Source: Alloprevotella sp. (GTDB lineage: Bacteria; Bacteroidota; Bacteroidia; Bacteroidales; Bacteroidaceae). From it: a DNA stretch of 8,317 nucleotides. Positions 5,587-8,317 of the stretch are shown piece by piece; positions within the stretch are counted from its first letter, which is position 1, and the number at the start of each line of letters is the position of its first letter. A program made the translations under genes and the position numbers. The stretch covers positions 1 through 8,317 of the forward strand of contig JABZGM010000091.1 in assembly GCA_015259235.1 (NCBI GenBank), in the 5' to 3' direction. The notes beneath the pieces were generated by a model. That model had not been told where the DNA came from. It did no database searches and saw nothing but the letters and a program-made list of their open reading frames with translations.

Positions 5587-7492
5587 CGCCTATCGTATTT
5601 TCAAAGAGATAGCCTCTTCCGTGGGTAATCATATTGAATTGGAAAGTGAGGTAGTCTGCCATCGTCTTTTGGAAGTCTTCCTCAGAGGGTATTTCATCAT
5701 TGAAGTAATAGAACGAATGCAACCATTCATCCTCTGGTTCAATTGTAGTTTCCACGCAGAATTTACTTTCTGCTTCTATTTTTCCATACCATACATCAAG
5801 AAGGTGTTGTTTGCGGTCTTTGGCTGTGCCATTATCCACTAACCCCACGTGCTTTGCTACAATGAAACCATCGTCCTCGAAGTTGATGAACTTACACTTC
5901 TTTTCCTTGGGGTGTGGCACGCCTGCTGTAAAGATGGCGATGCAAGGATTTGTCCCGACACCATAGAAGGTATTATTGTTGAGTGTTATCACCCCTTCGA
6001 GTGTGTGGTGCTTGAGGATGTTACGCTTAATGCTCTTCTCTGTTGTGGTCTTTCCTGTAACAGAAGACTGCGGTATAATGACAATTGCCCTTGCGTCTTC
6101 GCTTAGGGAGTCAAGCAAATGTTCAGTAAAAGCGATTTCGTACTTATCCGGATCGTCTTTACTCCCTTGTGAATAAGGAGGGTTCATCATTCCAACTGTA
6201 CAGTGCATCTCTTTTTGGAGCTTACTCGCAGACTCAGCAAGGAAATCGAAGTTGTGTAAATTGCTCTTACCATCGCCACGCAATATCATATTAGTTGTAG
6301 CAATGGTAAACATATAGTCTTGAAGTTCAATCCCCATTAACTGTTCTTTCCGAACAGAGCGTTGCTGGTTGGCATCCTTTGTCTGGGCAAGCATGGAGTG
6401 CATGGCAGCAATCAAGAAGCCTCCTGTTCCACAACAAGGGTCGAGCACTCTATCTGTAGGCTTTAGGTCTATCAAGTCGCAGAAGAGTTCCGTAATGTGC
6501 TTCGGAGTCAAGACAATGCCTAGATTTTGACCATCTTTCCCCGAATACGACATAAACTCTCCATAAAACAAGCCCAAATAATCATCAGCAGACTGTGTGT
6601 AAAGGATAGAGCGATGAATGCTCTCTCGGAGAAACTCAGTGTACTCTCTTAGCAGTGTTCGCCCACTCTTGGGGTCTTTGTCATTTATTTTGCGGTTATC
6701 TCTAATTACGGCAAACTGAGCTAATATCTTATCTCGCTTAGTCGTTGGGGATACATTGGCTCGAGTCAGATTGGCTTCAATGGCATCATAAATCTTTTTG
6801 CCGTCAGACTTGATGCTGTCGCCCGTAAGATCATCAATGGAGAATCCTTTGAAACTTTCCTCTCGAAGGGCTAACAAAATTCCTGAAACGACAAGCGGTT
6901 TCTCTTGATTAGTTAGACCTCCTTTCCAAAGCATTTCGTGAAGTGTCTCTGCGTATTTTAAGATTTCAGCAGTGGTTTTCTCTTCCTCACTCGCCTCCTG
7001 CAAAACCTCACGATGGTAGTAACGGTCGATATTAGCTTCATTAAACGACACAAAAGTTTCTACATCTGCCAACTCTTTAGGATAGAGGCTATCATCTATA
7101 AAAATCGGGGTAATGCGATGTCGCTTTTCATCGCCCGACACCCCAATGGCTATCACTTTTTTGTAGCTCGTATGCTTAATTAAATGCTTAGCATAGTGCA
7201 GTGCCCCATTGAGAGCATAGTCCTGCTTGCTGGTAGTGTCTTCGAGTAAATTATTTTGCTTGTCTCGACAGTCGTGCATAGCCGTATCCACCTTATTCTC
7301 TATCACGATCACAAAGTCCTTGACCACTCCAACAAATTCAGGTTTACCCGATTTTCCCGTATCTGCCTTAGACGCGGTTTTGAGGGCTTTCTCTATCTCT
7401 GCTATAGTAGAGCCTTGATATTCTAATGTGATGTGTGCAGATTTCAATAAATCGTACACCCATATATCTGTTTGCGCTTCCTTTTTCGCCAT
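5579..7492 (-). CDS. BcgI subunit A-like fused restriction endonuclease / N6-adenine methyltransferase
   Basis: A 637-aa protein with two joined activities. The N-terminus has a PD-(D/E)xK nuclease core: P51-E52, then D59-F-V-I-V-I-E65-N-K67 (acid, strand, ExK), which cuts DNA. About residues 165-330 match the helical N-terminal part of HsdM/N6-Mtase proteins. S-adenosylmethionine motif I is D351-P-C-C-G-T-G-G-F359 and the catalytic motif IV is N437-P-P-Y440, as in gamma-type adenine methylases. A further typical segment is G-V-I-T-L-N-N-N-T-F-Y-G-V-G-T-N-P (about 500-520). Length and domain order match the A subunit of the type IIB enzyme BcgI (about 72 kDa), which pairs with a separate S protein, exactly as here; no HsdR gene is seen. 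First gene of the operon, overlapping the first S half by 8 bp. A plain type I HsdM with an extra domain is the less likely alternative. Confidence 0.82.
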   Translation of the reverse strand: MAKKEAQTDIWVYDLLKSAHITLEYQGSTIAEIEKALKTASKADTGKSGKPEFVGVVKDFVIVIENKVDTAMHDCRDKQNNLLEDTTSKQDYALNGALHYAKHLIKHTSYKKVIAIGVSGDEKRHRITPIFIDDSLYPKELADVETFVSFNEANIDRYYHREVLQEASEEEKTTAEILKYAETLHEMLWKGGLTNQEKPLVVSGILLALREESFKGFSIDDLTGDSIKSDGKKIYDAIEANLTRANVSPTTKRDKILAQFAVIRDNRKINDKDPKSGRTLLREYTEFLRESIHRSILYTQSADDYLGLFYGEFMSYSGKDGQNLGIVLTPKHITELFCDLIDLKPTDRVLDPCCGTGGFLIAAMHSMLAQTKDANQQRSVRKEQLMGIELQDYMFTIATTNMILRGDGKSNLHNFDFLAESASKLQKEMHCTVGMMNPPYSQGSKDDPDKYEIAFTEHLLDSLSEDARAIVIIPQSSVTGKTTTEKSIKRNILKHHTLEGVITLNNNTFYGVGTNPCIAIFTAGVPHPKEKKCKFINFEDDGFIVAKHVGLVDNGTAKDRKQHLLDVWYGKIEAESKFCVETTIEPEDEWLHSFYYFNDEIPSEEDFQKTMADYLTFQFNMITHGRGYLFENTIGDE

Positions 7493-7494
7493 CA

Positions 7495-7509
7495 GTAAAA
7501 TCTTTTTAC
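7495..7509. promoter_or_regulatory. Small palindrome, candidate operator of the restriction operon
   Basis: GTAAAA and TTTTAC form perfect 6-bp arms around a 3-bp centre (GTAAAATCTTTTTAC on the plus strand). It falls between the predicted -7 element and the methylase ATG, that is on the expected transcription start. A repressor bound there would block the operon. Function is inferred from position. Confidence 0.35.
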
Positions 7510-7512
7510 CTA

Positions 7513-7520
7513 CAAAAATA
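7513..7520 (-). promoter_or_regulatory. -7 element of the restriction operon promoter
   Basis: Read leftward it is TATTTTTG, a full TAnnTTTG match, ending 20 bp before the methylase ATG. The -33 partner is weak (only T-rich sequence, no TTTG at the usual distance), so the promoter may be poor or need help. Transcription would start near 7506. Confidence 0.45.
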
Positions 7521-7684
7521 CAAACTAATAGGCAGGAAAAAGCATAAAAGAGTGGATATTTTACATATACGGAGTAGCTTCAATGGAAATGCGAGTCAAT
7601 AACAGTCTATTTCACTGTTTTTCTCTCTTAAGATGCTGGAGGACTTCACTATTTATCATTATTCATCATTCTTTATCACTAGGT

Positions 7685-7716
7685 ATTGTAAGTCATCAGA
7701 CTAGCCTATACTTTTG
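7685..7716 (+). promoter_or_regulatory. Bacteroidetes-type promoter for the DUF3853 gene
   Basis: TACTTTTG at 7709-7716 is a full TAnnTTTG match, the same octamer as the promoter at 1876. ATTG at 7685-7688, 20 bp upstream, is a one-mismatch -33 box. Transcription would start near 7723 and give a leader of about 85-90 nt before the ATG at 7811. Confidence 0.55.
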
Positions 7717-7724
7717 CCGTGTCA

Positions 7725-7755
7725 GAGCCTTTCAAAAGGGGGATCCCAAAGGCTC
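7725..7755 (+). promoter_or_regulatory. Hairpin in the leader of the DUF3853 gene
   Basis: GAGCCTTT (7725-7732) and AAAGGCTC (7748-7755) are perfect 8-bp arms; the interior contains GGGATCCC, itself a palindrome. No T-run follows, so it is not a simple terminator. It sits at the very 5' end of the predicted leader and may stabilise the RNA or bind a regulator at DNA level. Confidence 0.45.
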
Positions 7756-7810
7756 GAAAAACATCATAGAAAACAATGCGACATCAACGCACAAATAACA
7801 ACTATATGCT

Positions 7811-8122
7811 ATGACACTACATGAGTTACTAGACAAACCTGTGTGGCAGATGACAGGAGAAGAACTTCTATTTCTGGCACAACACGGAAAAACACACGAC
7901 GAGGGAGAGGGCACAGTAAAATCTTCCGCCAAAGAACAAAAACATTTTGTCTATGGACTTGCTGGACTTGCTCGCCTCTTCGGTTGCAGTTTGCCTACGG
8001 CTAATCGCATCAAACAAAGCGGAAAAATAGATAGAGCCATCACGCAAATTGGTCGAAAAATCATCATTGACGCAGAACTTGCTCTCGAACTCGCAGGGCG
8101 CAAAGTCGGAGGACGCAAATGA
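7811..8122 (+). CDS. DUF3853-family DNA-binding-like protein
   Basis: A 103-aa protein matching the DUF3853 family of Bacteroidetes mobile elements: D-K-P-V-W-Q-M-T-G-E-E-L-L-F-L at residues 8-22, then H-F-V-Y-G-L-A-G-L-A-R-L-F-G-C-S (about 45-60), P-T-A-N-R-I-K-Q-S-G-K-I-D-R-A-I-T-Q-I-G-R (about 62-82) and I-I-I-D-A-E-L-A-L-E-L-A-G. The middle is an excisionase/MerR-like helix-turn-helix with wing. Such proteins commonly sit just upstream of the primase/helicase genes of integrative elements and probably control excision or replication. Its stop overlaps the next ATG as ATGA, so the two are co-translated. No Shine-Dalgarno site is seen. Family assignment is confident, function less so. Confidence 0.82.
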   Translation: MTLHELLDKPVWQMTGEELLFLAQHGKTHDEGEGTVKSSAKEQKHFVYGLAGLARLFGCSLPTANRIKQSGKIDRAITQIGRKIIIDAELALELAGRKVGGRK

Positions 8123-8317
8123 ACCATCCAGCAGCAACCATCCAACCACCGCTTGATCTAGAAGCGATGTGGCAAAACTCCTTAACTTCGAGTGAGTGAC
8201 CAACTGACCATTCCTCCTGTGGTGCTCCGTGTCGATGAAGCCATCATTGGTACGCTCGGCAATTTCAGCGTCTCCACGGGCAAGGCGAAAGCCAAGAAGA
8301 CTTTCAATGTCTGTGCC
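8119..8317 (+). pseudogene. Frameshifted start of a primase/helicase-type NTPase gene
   Basis: From the ATG at 8119 the frame reads MNHPAATIQPPLDLEAMW and stops after 26 codons at 8197-8199. The next frame then continues to the window edge (from 8192) as IPPVVLRVDEAIIGTLGNFS followed by V-S-T-G-K-A-K-A-K-K-T-F-N-V-C-A, typical of the RecA-like NTPase that follows DUF3853 genes in Bacteroidetes mobile elements; the G-x4-G-K-like loop would bind nucleotide. The break lies at a doubled GAGT (GAGTGAGTGAC, 8190-8200). Removing one 4-bp copy joins both parts seamlessly into L-T-S-S-D-Q-L-T-I-P-P. A GTG at 8192 could start a shortened protein, so some function may survive. The C-terminus is outside the window. 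Confidence 0.65.

Larger units (their letters stand above)
7493..7810. other. Divergent intergenic region
   Basis: About 320 bp without a convincing gene between the leftward restriction operon and the rightward mobile-element genes. It carries a promoter for each direction, a 15-bp palindrome at the restriction operon start, a hairpin in the rightward leader, and an AT-rich stretch with repeated TCATT words (7649-7678). No integrase, tRNA or obvious attachment core is visible. Confidence 0.6.

Noticed and set aside
5519..5842. Plus-strand frame of 107 aa with membrane-like composition
   Set aside because: Antisense to the end of the methylase and the start of the first S gene, both strongly supported.
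7583..7798. Plus-strand frame of 71 aa in the divergent gap
   Set aside because: No family resemblance, cysteine- and serine-rich random composition, and it runs through the promoter and leader hairpin of the next gene.
1..8317. CRISPR array or rRNA genes
   Set aside because: No regularly spaced repeats and no rRNA-like conserved stretches were seen on either strand.

Overview
The window looks like an accessory island of a Bacteroidetes (probably Bacteroidales) genome. The basis is three perfect TAnnTTTG promoter -7 elements, the near absence of Shine-Dalgarno sites before most genes, and recognisable Bacteroidetes mobile-element families (DUF3853, toprim primase, and a RecA-like NTPase with the GNFS...GKAKAKKTFN loop). 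Genus cannot be decided from the sequence alone.

Layout. (1) Positions 1-1647, minus strand: the replication/maintenance module of a mobile element. It holds an unrecognised 167-174 aa protein, a helix-turn-helix (excisionase/MerR-like) protein, and the N-terminal 249 aa of a CHC2-like/toprim primase cut by the window edge. Its genes overlap and read leftward. (2) Positions 1650-2110, non-coding: a long GC-rich palindrome, three copies of TGGCTACA (two direct, one inverted), an outward-facing Bacteroidetes promoter, a 12-nt match to a tRNA-Ser 3' end, and a strong hairpin. I read this as the right end (att region) of that element, which is an inference. (3) Positions 2124-7492, minus strand: a tightly overlapping four-gene defence operon closed by a good Rho-independent terminator. 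In transcription order it encodes a 637-aa fused PD-(D/E)xK nuclease/N6-adenine methylase resembling BcgI subunit A, two half-size specificity (S) genes, and a 777-aa RloC/PrrC-like AAA_13 ATPase with a zinc-hook CxxC and a C-terminal R-x3-E...H triad typical of anticodon nucleases. No separate HsdR gene is present, as expected if the restriction activity lies in the fused methylase. (4) Positions 7493-7810: a divergent intergenic region with a promoter for each side, a small palindrome at the restriction operon start and a hairpin in the rightward leader. (5) Positions 7811-8317, plus strand: a second mobile-element module, a DUF3853 protein followed by a primase/helicase-type NTPase whose reading frame is broken by an apparent 4-bp duplication.

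The main discovery is at 5035-5041. The two S genes meet in a run of seven G (coding strand). Removing one G would fuse them exactly in frame into a 347-aa two-domain S subunit; with seven G they remain two single-domain proteins. This has the form of a phase-variable specificity switch, known in principle from the Neisseria NgoAV type I system, but here attached to a BcgI-like fused restriction-modification enzyme and translationally coupled to an RloC-like tRNA nuclease. The operon would thus offer DNA cutting with switchable specificity plus a back-up that may disable translation when restriction fails.
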